The notes beneath the pieces are model-generated. The model saw only the letters and a list, made by a program, of their open reading frames with translations. It was not told the DNA's origin and did not search any database. A DNA stretch of 12,597 nucleotides, from the NCBI GenBank assembly GCA_963837775.1, contig CAWIOX010000021.1:1-12597 (forward strand), in the 5' to 3' direction. The stretch comes from CAWIOX01 sp963837775. Lineage in GTDB: Bacteria; Pseudomonadota; Gammaproteobacteria; Burkholderiales; Burkholderiaceae_D. Below, piece by piece: positions 1 through 6,510 of the stretch. The first letter of the stretch is position 1. Every line of letters starts with the position of its first letter. The translations under genes were made by a program, and so were the position numbers.

Positions 1-143
1 TGCCCGCCTACAGCCAGTCACGCGGCTTGCTGCTGGGCTTTGCGTCGATTCCAGTTGCGGAGATCAGGCGCAGCGTCGCTGTGTTGCGGCAGGTTTTCAC
101 CGAGGCAACGGGCCTGAATCCGCCTTGTAAATCAATGAAATAA
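1..143 (+). CDS. C-terminal end of a MocR-type (GntR/aminotransferase) transcriptional regulator, partial
   Basis: The frame beginning at base 3 stays open for 46 codons to a TAA at 141-143; the gene starts left of the window. The residues GLLLGFASIPVAEIRR followed by VAVLRQVF match the usual tail of the MocR/PdxR family, in which a GntR winged-helix domain is fused to a fold-type I aminotransferase-like domain binding pyridoxal phosphate. Only this tail is visible, so the DNA-binding domain, the PLP lysine and the target cannot be read. A plain class I/II aminotransferase is the main alternative. It points toward the LysE-type exporter gene at 283-894 (tail to tail), and MocR regulators are often found beside amino-acid transporters, so a regulatory link is plausible but not shown. 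Confidence 0.7.
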   Translation, partial: PAYSQSRGLLLGFASIPVAEIRRSVAVLRQVFTEATGLNPPCKSMK

Positions 144-180
144 CAGGGGTATCATCAAAAACAGTGCACTTCGCGCACGG

Positions 181-219
181 TTTCATTGGCCTTCAAATAA
201 TACACACGGCAGTATATTT
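181..219. repeat. 39-bp dispersed palindromic element, copy 1
   Basis: TTTCATTGG (181-189), a variable 9-base spacer, then the inverted repeat AATACAC (199-205) / six bases / GTATATTT (212-219). The same layout with identical outer blocks recurs at 10355-10393: 31 of 39 positions agree without any gap. Copy 1 lies between the convergent ends of the MocR-type gene and the LysE exporter, where neither gene would have its promoter. Palindrome symmetry suggests a dimeric DNA-binding protein or a short mobile repeat; no known consensus is recognised. Confidence 0.6.
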
Positions 220-282
220 CAGTGCCTGAAACCGCTTGTGGCGGCGTGCGCAGCAAAATGCAATGCAAGGCGGGCTCAAAAA

Positions 283-894
283 TCAAGCGGCATAGCTGGC
301 ATATAAGTCCCGGAACACAGGGATCAAAGAGCTCAGCAGCAGCAACGCCATTGCGCTGTTGAACACCCGCCGATAGGGCGGCGTTGACAACACGTCGCGC
401 AATGCAGCGCCAAACCAGAGCCAGATGCCGGTGCATGGCGCGCCGAACAAAAAGAAGATCAGGCCGATCTGCAGCACCCCAAGAAAGTAGTTGCCGCCGG
501 CAGCCGAATAGGTGACGACCGCGCCCACCGCCATGATCCAGGCCTTGGGATTGACCCATTGAAACAGCGCGGCCTGGATGAATGAAAAGGGCTTGGCGTT
601 CCCGGCTTCCAGTTGGCCGGCCGGCGTCGTCGCAATCTTATACGCCATATAGCTCAGGTAAGCCGCGCCTGCCGCCTTCAGAACCGTTTGCAGCAGCGGC
701 ACCTGCTGGAACACATTGCCGGCGCCCAAGCCGACAATCACCAGCATCAGCGGAAAGCCGACATTGATGCCGAGCATGTGCGGCAGGCTTTTCCTGAAGC
801 CGTGATTGACGCCGGACGCCATGATCATGGTGTTATTCGGGCCGGGCGTGACGCAGGTGGAGATGCAAAACAAGATCAAAGACAGATATTCCAT
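283..894 (-). CDS. LysE/RhtB-family amino-acid exporter
   Basis: A 203-residue, strongly hydrophobic protein with the family signature TPGPNNTMIM at about residues 17-26, followed by GFRKSLPHMLGINVGFPLML, and the mid-protein NPKAWIMAVGA motif seen in LysE/RhtB/CadD-type exporters. About six membrane segments are expected in the inner membrane, the usual size and topology for the family. Members export amino acids or related small metabolites using the proton gradient; the substrate cannot be read from sequence. The start is supported by an AGGA ribosome binding site about 9 bases upstream of the ATG. It is the last gene of the minus-strand cluster NIPSNAP - PhzF - LysE - LysE, 60 bases after a frameshifted paralogue, so it may be the only working exporter here. 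Confidence 0.9.
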   Translation of the reverse strand: MEYLSLILFCISTCVTPGPNNTMIMASGVNHGFRKSLPHMLGINVGFPLMLVIVGLGAGNVFQQVPLLQTVLKAAGAAYLSYMAYKIATTPAGQLEAGNAKPFSFIQAALFQWVNPKAWIMAVGAVVTYSAAGGNYFLGVLQIGLIFFLFGAPCTGIWLWFGAALRDVLSTPPYRRVFNSAMALLLLSSLIPVFRDLYASYAA

Positions 895-954
895 GTCGCT
901 GCGTCCTCGGAAAATAATTGATGGCGGCTGCGTGGCCGACGCCGACAGACGCTG

Positions 955-1564
955 TCAGCGCGTGGCGATCAGCAGCGCGGCGCCGGCCATCATCGCGCCC
1001 GACGTGCGATCGATGCGCGCCTTGGAGCTGGATGACGCAAACTGTTTTCTTGCCAGTTCAGCCATCGCGCCGTAGGCGACCACGATCGCAGCCATTGCGC
1101 CGACAACGATCGAACACAAGATCGCATAACTGCCGAGCGAGATGCCGGAGACATCGATCACGCCCGGCAGCAGCGCCACGTAAAAAACCAGCGCCAGCGG
1201 ATTCGATAGCGTCATCGCCAGACCCCAAGCCAGTTTCAACCAGAAAACTGGCCGGTTTCGCTGTATCGCCGGCCGCCAGCATGCGCCCAGCATTGCGCCA
1301 TTTTTTGATGCCGAGCCACAGCAGATAGGCGGCGCCAATGAATTTCAAGCCAAGCAGCATCGGGCCGAGCGTTGCCACCAGCGCGCCGAGGCCAACCAGC
1401 GCAGCAGTCAGCATCAGCAGCTTGCCCAGCACGATCCCGATCGCGAGAGGCACGCTGGCGAACAGGCCGCCCGCGAGCGAGCGCGACAGCAGCGCGGCGA
1501 TTTCCGGCCCCGGCGCGGCGGCGGAGGCGGCAAAGGCCAGCAAGAAAATGGTGTAGTCGCTCAT
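955..1564 (-). pseudogene. LysE/RhtB-family exporter, disrupted by a single-base frameshift
   Basis: The N-terminal part (from the ATG at 1564, with the APGPEIAALLSRSLAGG signature) and the C-terminal part (TLSNPLALVFYVALLPG and onward to the stop at 955) lie in different frames. They join at the run AAAA at 1244-1247: removing one A restores the uninterrupted reading ASFWLKLAWGLAMTLSNP and gives a protein of about 202 residues, the normal family length. Without this change the N-terminal frame runs on to 1058 in unrelated sequence. No other damage is visible, so this is either a very recent mutation or a one-base sequencing or assembly error. It sits 19 bases after the PhzF gene in the same direction and is 60 bases before a second, intact exporter. 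The role would be export of an amino acid or similar metabolite. Confidence 0.85.
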
Positions 1565-1583
1565 AGTCCGATTCTCATGCCAG

Positions 1584-2468
1584 TTAAATCTTAACCAATA
1601 ATGATCGAATGACTTTGCCTTTGCCGCCAGCCATCAGTTTTTGAATCTGTCCATGCGCGACAGATAGCTGAACGTCGATGAGGCTGGGCGACACTGGCGA
1701 CATCAAATGTCCCTGCTCAATTTGAAAAACATTTTTTCTGATGTTCAACTTGTCATGCAAAAAACAGGCTAAAGGCCCGGCTGCCATTCCTGTAGCCGAT
1801 TCTTCGTCAATGCCATAACGCGGCGCAAACATGCGGGTGCCGGCATCCCGGCCCGGCACTTTCGCATCAACAGAAAACAGGTAATAGCCACACAGGTCGA
1901 GCGCGTCGCTCACCGCTGTGATGGCGTCGAATTGCGGCTCTGCACTGAGGACAATAGCCTCGTTCCTTACCGGGATCATCATGAACGGATTGCCTGTGCT
2001 GACGATCGATGGAGACATGCCTTCCAACAGATCGCTGCGAGACAAGTCCAATGAGGACAGTACTGTATCGACATCGATGCCTGATGCCGATGTTGTTAAC
2101 TCGCTGAACTTGGGCGCGCGTTGTTCCATAAAGATCCTCTCGCCCTCGATATGAATCTCGCGAATGCCGTCGATCGTCTCTTTAGAGCTGATTGCCGAGG
2201 TGATTTTTCCGGTTTCCCGAAGAAATGAAAATGTCGCAACCGTCGCATGGCCGCAGTGCGCGATTTGGCTGCTCGGCGTAAAAAATTCCAGCTTGAAATC
2301 AGCCACGCTGGAGTTGGAGACGAAAGCAGTTTCCGATAGCCCGACTTGTGCGGCGATGGACAGTTTCTGCTCTTGCGTCAAGCGGTCCGCATCGAGCACG
2401 ACACCGGCAGCATTGCCGCCGGCGTCGCCATCGATTAATGCGCTGACGATCTGGACTTGAATGTTCAT
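1584..2468 (-). CDS. PhzF-family isomerase/epimerase
   Basis: This 294-residue protein has the diaminopimelate-epimerase-like double fold typical of PhzF enzymes. Visible motifs are GNAAGVV (about 18-24), LSETAF (44-49, with Glu46 at the position of the catalytic glutamate), FFTP (62-65), CGHAT (72-76), STGNPF (157-162) and FAPRYGIDEESATG (214-227), the last forming the conserved glycine-rich second-half motif. Length is normal. PhzF enzymes isomerise or epimerise small carbon acids; the name member acts in phenazine synthesis, but most family members sit outside phenazine clusters and have unknown substrates. No other phz genes are present, so phenazine production is not implied. GAGG lies upstream of the ATG. 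It lies between a NIPSNAP gene and two exporter genes, which suggests that it modifies the compound that they export. Confidence 0.92.
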   Translation of the reverse strand: MNIQVQIVSALIDGDAGGNAAGVVLDADRLTQEQKLSIAAQVGLSETAFVSNSSVADFKLEFFTPSSQIAHCGHATVATFSFLRETGKITSAISSKETIDGIREIHIEGERIFMEQRAPKFSELTTSASGIDVDTVLSSLDLSRSDLLEGMSPSIVSTGNPFMMIPVRNEAIVLSAEPQFDAITAVSDALDLCGYYLFSVDAKVPGRDAGTRMFAPRYGIDEESATGMAAGPLACFLHDKLNIRKNVFQIEQGHLMSPVSPSLIDVQLSVAHGQIQKLMAGGKGKVIRSLLVKI

Positions 2469-2620
2469 TTTTAAAAACCTCTTCAGTGACTAGCGCCCAC
2501 TACCAGATTTCATTTGAGCAGCGCCAGATTCAGGTTGGACGGAAGGCGCAAAGCGCAAAAAAAAAGCAACACCACCGCGCCGTGCCGCCTTACGTGCCGG
2601 GCAATACTTTCACCATTTAT

Positions 2621-2926
2621 TTATGCGAAAACCGGCCGGAAGAACGAACGCTCGTAGCTGATGATGCAGCGCGTTTCTTCCGCATAGTTGAATGCGGCGA
2701 TGCATTCCGGGTCCTGCAATGATTGCTCGCGGTACTGCTCGTACAAGGCCAGCGAAGGAAAACTGAACATCGCCAGCGCAATGTTGCTTGCGCCCTCGGA
2801 AGGCAGAAAATAGCCATGGTGTTGGCCGCCGAATTTCTCGACCAGAGGGATCCAGATTTTCCCGTAGCGCTCGAATTCCTTGAGCTTGAACGGGTCAATC
2901 ACATAGCGCAGGTAACAGGTGATCAT
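2621..2926 (-). CDS. NIPSNAP-family protein
   Basis: A compact 101-residue protein beginning MITCYLRYVIDPFKLKEFE and containing a WIPLVEKFGGQHHGYFLP segment, a combination typical of bacterial NIPSNAP proteins (ferredoxin-like alpha/beta-barrel dimers). The residues FSFPSLALYEQYR are the conserved second-half helix. The protein is soluble and probably cytoplasmic; the biochemical role of this family is not established. AAGGA lies about 7 bases upstream of the ATG, supporting this start. It is the first gene of the minus-strand cluster and diverges from the LysR regulator at 3118, so it is the likely first target of that regulator. The 152 bases between it and the PhzF gene hold a run of nine A's but no recognisable terminator in this direction. 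Confidence 0.88.
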   Translation of the reverse strand: MITCYLRYVIDPFKLKEFERYGKIWIPLVEKFGGQHHGYFLPSEGASNIALAMFSFPSLALYEQYREQSLQDPECIAAFNYAEETRCIISYERSFFRPVFA

Positions 2927-3040
2927 GACATTCCTTGATGGTTAACGGGTTAATACACAGCCGGTCGACACACAACGCAGGCTGCTGCTGTTGCATAAGG
3001 CGCCTGCCAAAAATTTTATCTTGCCGACAGAGTGTATGGA

Positions 3041-3069
3041 TTGCGCGGCGCAAGACAAAACGATATATT
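3041..3069 (+). promoter_or_regulatory. Predicted promoter of the LysR gene with overlapping T-N11-A operator
   Basis: TTGCGC (3041-3046) and TATATT (3064-3069) are separated by 17 bases, the optimal spacing for a sigma-70 promoter, although the -35 hexamer is weak. The -35 lies inside TTGCGCGGCGCAA (3041-3053), an inverted repeat with 5-base arms that has exactly the T-N11-A form of LysR-family binding sites. Such overlap is the classical arrangement for autorepression with control of the divergent gene. Assigned by eye, without weight-matrix scoring. Confidence 0.45.
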
Positions 3070-3117
3070 TTCGACTCGCTTGCTAATTTATTTCACATAG
3101 AGTCAGGACCGGGAACG

Positions 3118-4029
3118 ATGACCGATTTTCGACAATTGCCGAATCTGGCAGCCCTGCGCGCCTTCGAAGCGGCGGCCAGGCATCAGAATTTTTCGCGTGC
3201 GGCGGAAGAAATTCATGTCACCCACGGCGCGATCAGCCATCAGGTGCGGGCGCTGGAACAAGACCTGGGGGTCGCGTTGTTTACCCGCAACGGCAAGCGG
3301 ATCGCGATCACGCCGGAGGGCCAGCGCTTCGCGCTGACGGTGCGCACATCCTTGCAAGAAATCGCCGGCGCGGCCGATGCGCTGCGCGCCGGCACCCGGC
3401 AACGGCGGCTGACGGTTTCCTCGATACCGTCGTTTGCCGCGCGCTGGCTGGCGCCGCGCCTGGGCAAATTCATCGAACTGCATCCGGATATCGAAGTGAT
3501 GCTGCAATCGAGCGGCCAGTTGCAGGACCTGGCGCGCGATTCGATCGATGTCGGGATCCGCTTTGGCAGCGGCCGCTATCCGGGCCTGACGGTCGAGAAA
3601 CTGATGGGGGATTTTTATTATCCGGTGGCCAGTCCCGCGTATAACGGCGGCCGTTTGCCGGCGTCGCCGCAGCAACTCGCGCCCGCCAGCCTGTTGCGTT
3701 CGGAAGAGCCGTGGCTGCCCTGGTTTCAGGCTGCCGGCCTGGCGTTGCCGGAGCCGAGCGGCGGTGTGCGGTTTCAGGATTTGTCGATGCTGATTCGCTC
3801 GGCGGTCGACGGCGACGGCATCGCGCTGGTGCGGCATGTGGTCGCGATGCAGGAAATCGCGTCGGGAGAACTGGTGCGCCTGTTCGATGTCGCAGTGAAA
3901 TGCCCGGACAATTATTACGTCGCCTGTACCCCGGAAGCCTTGCGCAAACCGCAGGTCGCGGCATTCCGCAGCTGGCTGCTGGCGGAAATAGCCAAGTTCA
4001 GCCAGCAAGCGGGCGCGTTCATCGACTGA
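3118..4029 (+). CDS. LysR-family transcriptional regulator, GcvA-like
   Basis: 303 residues, usual for LysR regulators. The winged helix-turn-helix lies at about residues 8-66 (LPNLAALRAFEAAARHQNFSRAAEE, then VTHGAISHQVRALEQDLGVALF), and its wording is that of the GcvA/AmpR-like branch. The effector domain follows from about residue 92 (LTVSSIPSFAARWLAPRLGKF; DVGIRFGSGRYPGL). The frame is open to 2935, but the start at 3118 is chosen because homology begins there and AGGA precedes it by 9-10 bases. The gene diverges from the NIPSNAP-PhzF-LysE-LysE cluster and probably controls it together with itself through the 191-base intergenic region. The inducer is unknown; given the cluster it may be an amino acid or the exported metabolite. 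A REP pair follows its stop codon immediately. Confidence 0.92.
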   Translation: MTDFRQLPNLAALRAFEAAARHQNFSRAAEEIHVTHGAISHQVRALEQDLGVALFTRNGKRIAITPEGQRFALTVRTSLQEIAGAADALRAGTRQRRLTVSSIPSFAARWLAPRLGKFIELHPDIEVMLQSSGQLQDLARDSIDVGIRFGSGRYPGLTVEKLMGDFYYPVASPAYNGGRLPASPQQLAPASLLRSEEPWLPWFQAAGLALPEPSGGVRFQDLSMLIRSAVDGDGIALVRHVVAMQEIASGELVRLFDVAVKCPDNYYVACTPEALRKPQVAAFRSWLLAEIAKFSQQAGAFID

Positions 4030-4033
4030 TGCA

Positions 4034-4094
4034 GTAGGATGGGTGCAACCCATCACGATCAAGCGCTTACTGTGATGGGTTGCACCCATCCTAC
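4034..4094. repeat. GTAG-type REP pair (REPIN/BIME-like inverted repeat)
   Basis: Two perfect 23-base inverted arms, 4034-4056 and 4072-4094, surround a 15-base centre. Each arm reads GTAG, then a hairpin of GATGGGT, loop GCA, and ACCCATC. GTAG plus a short palindrome is the defining form of REP sequences moved by REP-associated tyrosine transposases (RAYTs), and the mirrored pair is the REPIN form. It begins four bases after the LysR stop codon and separates it from birA. It may also end LysR transcription, though no T-run follows. Confidence 0.8.
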
Positions 4095-4150
4095 GGATTG
4101 CGGTTGCGGATTGCGGGTGGCATCAACTACCCGCAAGCCGCCACTCCCGC

Positions 4151-4163
4151 TACAATGCGCGGC
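4151..4163 (+). promoter_or_regulatory. birA: Predicted -10 element of the birA operon
   Basis: TACAAT (4151-4156) ends 7 bases before the ATG at 4164, which would place the transcription start at or next to the A of the start codon. There is no Shine-Dalgarno sequence, in agreement with a leaderless message. No convincing -35 is seen. Just upstream an 8-base inverted repeat, TTGCGGGT (4111-4118) and ACCCGCAA (4129-4136), covers the region where a -35 or regulator site would lie. Confidence 0.4.
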
Positions 4164-4961
4164 ATGACTATTTCGCTTTCACAATCACGGATTGCCGCCT
4201 TGCGCGAGGCCAGTGCGCAACAGGTCGCGGTCGAGGTGGTGGCCGAGACCGGCTCGACCAATGCCGACCTGCTGGCGCGGCTGGATAACCTGTCGTCGCC
4301 GCTGCTGCTGGCGGCCGAAACCCAGACCGCCGGCCGCGGCCGGGCCGGACGCAACTGGCATTCCGCGCCCGGCGCGACCCTGACTTTTTCGCTGGCATGG
4401 CGCTTCGAGCGGCCGCTGCAGTCGCTGCTCGGGCTGCCGCTGGCGGTCGGGGTCGCGCTGGCGGAGGCGCTGGCGGCGCTCGATGTCCATGTCGAGCTGA
4501 AATGGCCGAACGACGTATTGAAAGACGGCAAGAAACTGGCCGGCATCCTGATCGAGAGCGCGCCCGCCAGGGATGCCGCGCCGCCGGCGGTGTGGACCGT
4601 GATCGGGATCGGCCTGAACCTGGCGGTGCCGGATCAGCTGGAAACGACCATCGGGCACGCGGTGGCCGATGCGCCGTGGCTGGCGCGGATGGACCGCAGC
4701 CAGTTGCTGGCGGCCTTGCTCAATGCGCTGGCCGAGGTGCTGACGCAGTTCGAGGCCGGCGGCTTCAAGGCCTTCATGCCGCGCTGGAACCGGCTGCATG
4801 CGTACGACGGGCAAATGGTGCGCATCCTCGATCACGGCCAGCTGTTGCACGAAGGGCGTGCGGCCGGCGCCGATGCAAACGGCTGCCTGCTGCTGGACAC
4901 CGCGGCGGGCCGCATCACTATCGTCGCCGGCGATGTCTCGCTGCGGCTCAAGGAACATTAA
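4164..4961 (+). CDS. birA: Biotin-[acetyl-CoA-carboxylase] ligase (monofunctional)
   Basis: The 265-residue protein activates biotin with ATP and transfers it to the lysine of the biotin carrier protein of acetyl-CoA carboxylase in the cytoplasm. Visible motifs are ETGSTN (28-33), the biotin/ATP loop GRGRAGRNW (57-65), KWPNDV (113-118), GKKLAGILIE (122-131) and GIGLN (148-152), with a small C-terminal beta domain after about residue 215. The N-terminal helix-turn-helix of the E. coli repressor form is absent, so this is a class I enzyme that does not repress biotin genes itself. The ATG at 4164 is preferred; an in-frame ATG at 4155 overlaps the -10 element. It is the first gene of a tight operon, with coaX starting 2 bases after its stop codon. 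Confidence 0.95.
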   Translation: MTISLSQSRIAALREASAQQVAVEVVAETGSTNADLLARLDNLSSPLLLAAETQTAGRGRAGRNWHSAPGATLTFSLAWRFERPLQSLLGLPLAVGVALAEALAALDVHVELKWPNDVLKDGKKLAGILIESAPARDAAPPAVWTVIGIGLNLAVPDQLETTIGHAVADAPWLARMDRSQLLAALLNALAEVLTQFEAGGFKAFMPRWNRLHAYDGQMVRILDHGQLLHEGRAAGADANGCLLLDTAAGRITIVAGDVSLRLKEH

Positions 4962-4963
4962 AT

Positions 4964-5746
4964 ATGCTGTTACTGGTCGATGCCGGCAATACCCGGATCA
5001 AATGGGCGCTGGTCGATGACGCTGCGGCCGATGCCCGGGATGTCGCGGCGCTGGGCCGCTGGAAAGCGTTCGGCTCGGTCAGCCACGCCGAGGCCGGCAC
5101 GCTGGCGCAGGCCTGGCAGGCGCTGCCGGCGGCGCGCGTACTGCTGTCGAATGTAGCCGGGGCCGCGGTGCGCGCGCTGCTGGAACAGGCTTTGGCGCAG
5201 GGTTTTCATCAACATACGCCGGTCATCGACTGGTTCGCGTCGGTGGCCGAACTGGCCGGGATCCGCAACGGCTACCGCACTCCGGCGCAACTGGGCTGCG
5301 ACCGCTTCGCGTCGATGATAGGCGCGCACGCGCTGTTGCCGCAGCAGGCGCTGATCGTCGCCACCTGCGGCACCGCGACCACGGTCGATGCGGTCGATCG
5401 CGACGGCCTGTTCCTGGGCGGCATGATCCTGCCGGGGCTGGGCCTGATGGCGTCCGCGCTGGCCAGCAATACCGCGCAATTGCCGCAGGTGGCCGCGCAC
5501 ATTGCGGTCGCGCAGCCGTTTGCCGACCATACCGATGCGGCCATCGTCAGCGGCTGCCTGATGGCGCAGGCCGGCGCCATCGAACGCGCGGTCGCCGCCC
5601 ATCCGCAGCAGCCGGTGCAGTGCGTGGTGGCCGGCGGCGCGGCCGGCTATATCGCGCCGCATCTTTCTGTACCGCATCAAATCGTCGATAATCTGGTGCT
5701 GATCGGCTTGCAAACCGTCGCGCTGCGGCAACAACCTTCCATCTAA
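4964..5746 (+). CDS. coaX: Type III pantothenate kinase
   Basis: This 260-residue enzyme phosphorylates pantothenate, the first committed step of coenzyme A synthesis, in the cytoplasm. It belongs to the ASKHA fold: the ATP phosphate loop DAGNTRIKW is at residues 6-14, GCDR at 111-114 carries the conserved aspartate, CGTATTVD is at 135-142, and GGMILPG at 152-158 is typical of CoaX rather than of CoaA or PanK-II. The start is fixed by the family N-terminus, which places the nucleotide loop next to the initiator Met. It begins 2 bases after birA and ends 7 bases before the SPOR gene, so the three are co-transcribed. birA and coaX adjacency or fusion is known in other bacteria and joins two cofactor pathways. 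Confidence 0.96.
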   Translation: MLLLVDAGNTRIKWALVDDAAADARDVAALGRWKAFGSVSHAEAGTLAQAWQALPAARVLLSNVAGAAVRALLEQALAQGFHQHTPVIDWFASVAELAGIRNGYRTPAQLGCDRFASMIGAHALLPQQALIVATCGTATTVDAVDRDGLFLGGMILPGLGLMASALASNTAQLPQVAAHIAVAQPFADHTDAAIVSGCLMAQAGAIERAVAAHPQQPVQCVVAGGAAGYIAPHLSVPHQIVDNLVLIGLQTVALRQQPSI

Positions 5747-5753
5747 GTCCACC

Positions 5754-6449
5754 ATGCTGAAAACCCTGTTCTGGCTTTTTCTGATCGTCAATGGCGGCCT
5801 GTTTGCGCTGCACCGGGGCTATCTGGGCAGCCTGATCGACGATGGCCGCGAGCCGCAACGGATGACGAACCAGCTGCACCCGGACCAAGTGAAATTGCTG
5901 TCGGCCAGCGCCGCGGCCGCCCTGGCCACGCCGGCGGCCGCAGCGCTGGCGGCACCGGAACCCGCGCCGCTCGCGGCGGCCAGGCCGGCCCTGATCGCCT
6001 GCACCGAAATCGGCAATTTCGAGCCGGCGGAGGCGAAACGCTTTGAAGAGCAACTGGCGGTGCTGGCGCTGGGCGACCGCCAGGCGCGCCGCAACGTCAA
6101 GGAAGTCGCCAGCCACATGGTCTACATCCCGCCGCTGGGCGACAAGGAAGCGGCCGACAATAAGGCGGCCGAACTGAAACGCATCGGCATCACGAATTAC
6201 TTCATCATCCAGGACAACTCCAACCTGCGCTGGGGCATTTCACTGGGCGTGTTCAAGACCGAAGATGCGGCCAAGACCCATCTGGCCAATCTGAACCGGC
6301 AGGGCGTGCGCAGCGCCCGCATCGGCGCGCGCAGCATCACCAGCAGCAAGATGGCGTTCCAGCTGCACGACCTGGATGCGGCGAGCAAGGCCCGCCTGGA
6401 CGCGATCAAGACCAGATTCCCGGCGCAGGACCTGCGCCAGTGCAGCTGA
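5754..6449 (+). CDS. Membrane-anchored SPOR-domain protein
   Basis: 231 residues. A single hydrophobic segment at about residues 4-20 (LFWLFLIVNGGLFAL) anchors the protein in the inner membrane. An Ala/Pro-rich linker covers about 50-80, and residues about 118-192 (VASHMVYIPPL, ITNYFIIQ, LRWGISLGVFKTEDAA) form a SPOR domain. SPOR domains bind denuded septal peptidoglycan, so a periplasmic role at the division site or in cell-wall turnover is likely, but no catalytic domain is attached. It is the third gene of the birA-coaX operon, starting 7 bases after coaX and lacking a strong ribosome binding site, which suggests translational coupling. A strong terminator follows 9 bases after its stop. 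Confidence 0.85.
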   Translation: MLKTLFWLFLIVNGGLFALHRGYLGSLIDDGREPQRMTNQLHPDQVKLLSASAAAALATPAAAALAAPEPAPLAAARPALIACTEIGNFEPAEAKRFEEQLAVLALGDRQARRNVKEVASHMVYIPPLGDKEAADNKAAELKRIGITNYFIIQDNSNLRWGISLGVFKTEDAAKTHLANLNRQGVRSARIGARSITSSKMAFQLHDLDAASKARLDAIKTRFPAQDLRQCS

Positions 6450-6458
6450 CCAACATGC

Positions 6459-6496
6459 AAAAAGCCCGGCCGCGCACTCCGCGGCCGGGCTTTTTT
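6459..6496. terminator. Strong bidirectional rho-independent terminator
   Basis: A perfect 11-base-pair GC stem, GCCCGGCCGCG (6464-6474) with CGCGGCCGGGC (6480-6490), loop CACTC, followed by six T's (6491-6496) and preceded by five A's (6459-6463). It therefore works on both strands, ending the birA-coaX-SPOR operon from the left and the binding-protein gene from the right, whose stop codon is at 6511-6513. Confidence 0.95.
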
Positions 6497-6510
6497 ACGT
6501 CGGTTCCGGC

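Noticed and set aside
1584..2468. PhzF taken as evidence for a phenazine cluster
   Set aside because: No phzA-E or phzG genes are nearby; PhzF homologues are widespread outside phenazine producers.
2551..2565. GCGC-AAA-GCGC followed by nine A's between the PhzF and NIPSNAP genes, considered as a terminator
   Set aside because: For minus-strand transcription the T-run would precede rather than follow the hairpin, and the stem is only four pairs.
2951..2975. Possible third copy of the AATACAC palindromic element
   Set aside because: Only the AATACAC half matches; the GTATATT half and the TTTCATTGG block are missing.
3103..4089. Long minus-strand open frame of 328 codons opposite the LysR gene
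   Set aside because: Arg/His/Gln-rich composition without family features; it is the antisense shadow of a clear LysR gene in high-GC DNA.
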